Source: Gallaecimonas xiamenensis 3-C-1 (GTDB lineage: Bacteria; Pseudomonadota; Gammaproteobacteria; Enterobacterales; Gallaecimonadaceae). From it: a stretch of DNA of 64,000 nucleotides. The stretch lies in NCBI RefSeq assembly GCF_000299915.1, contig NZ_AMRI01000010.1, positions 1-64,000 of the forward strand, written 5' to 3'. How positions within the stretch are numbered: the first letter of the stretch is position 1; the number at the start of each line of letters is the position of its first letter. Made by a program: the position numbers and the translations under genes. Below, in pieces: positions 63,941 through 64,000 of this stretch. The notes beneath the pieces were generated by a model that was given only the letters and a program-made list of their open reading frames with translations, searched no databases and was not told the DNA's origin.

Positions 63941-64000
63941 AAGCCCTTCTGTGCACTTTGCCCTTGTTGTTAAGCGCCAGCCTGGCGGCGGCCCCCCTGA
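63937..64000 (+). CDS. Exported protein, 3' end outside the window
   Basis: The ATG overlaps the SDR stop (ATGA). The 21 visible residues, MKALLCTLPLLLSASLAAAP, form a Sec signal peptide with an A-x-A cleavage site. Fourth gene of the coupled operon; the mature protein lies beyond the window end, so its function cannot be judged. Confidence 0.75.
   Translation, partial: MKALLCTLPLLLSASLAAAPL

Overview
The window looks like a chromosomal segment of a GC-rich, free-living gammaproteobacterium of the Alteromonadales/Aeromonadales type. PhoB, PhoR, ValS, PepA, LptFG, AceBA and OxyR are all gammaproteobacterial in sequence, and a porin-phoB-phoR-pstS order like this is also known from Shewanella. 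A Gallaecimonas-like organism is my guess from memory, not something I could test. Most of the window is high-GC, densely coding core genome. The exception is a markedly AT-richer accessory island at about 1.9-7.2 kb.

Layout. 1-1.86 kb: 3' part of a di-heme c-type oxidoreductase. 1.9-7.2 kb: accessory island with decayed REP-associated (Y1) transposase copies, a TPR protein, an Imm22-like immunity protein, and an inverted block that I read as two integron-type gene cassettes. One cassette carries an unknown 136-aa protein and ends in a 73-bp attC-like site. The other carries a stand-alone colicin E3-type ribonuclease domain, a small acidic protein and an ImmA/IrrE metallopeptidase. 7.2-9.5 kb: a DUF3612 XRE regulator divergent from a small protein that matches the alpha/beta domain of malate synthase G. 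9.9-18.3 kb: lipoproteins, an MFS exporter, a chemoreceptor with a three-unit Pho box, a MarR/SMR pair and a degenerate GGDEF-EAL protein. 18.4-26.2 kb: valS, holC, pepA, lptFG and an RDD protein. 26.3 kb: tRNA-Leu(CAA). 26.7-36.4 kb: metabolic and repair genes (YjtD-like methyltransferase, alkaline phosphatase, aceK, ung, pgi, tal, macrodomain).

36.5-55.2 kb is a phosphate and polyphosphate region: porin, phoB-phoR-pstS, pstC-pstA-pstB-phoU, ppk-ppx and ppk2. These are interleaved with an arylamine N-acetyltransferase, a SlyA-type efflux operon and a GcvR-like protein. I can read tandem 7-bp PhoB half-sites at exact 11-bp spacing before phoB, pstS, pstC and ppk, and, unexpectedly, before the chemoreceptor gene at 13.5-15.4 kb. 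The porin has a weaker site. This suggests a PhoB regulon joining phosphate uptake, polyphosphate metabolism and chemotaxis.

55.2-64 kb: oxyR with a Nudix gene, the glyoxylate-shunt operon aceB-aceA behind a long AT-rich leader with two large palindromes, and a tightly overlapping operon. That operon encodes a thermostable-hemolysin-family protein, a fused acyl-adenylating/heme-oxygenase-like protein with an internal ribosome-binding site, a short-chain dehydrogenase and an exported protein cut by the window end. The glyoxylate-shunt theme recurs: aceBA at 57-60 kb, aceK at 30 kb, and the DUF3612 regulator with its malate-synthase-like partner at 7-9 kb.
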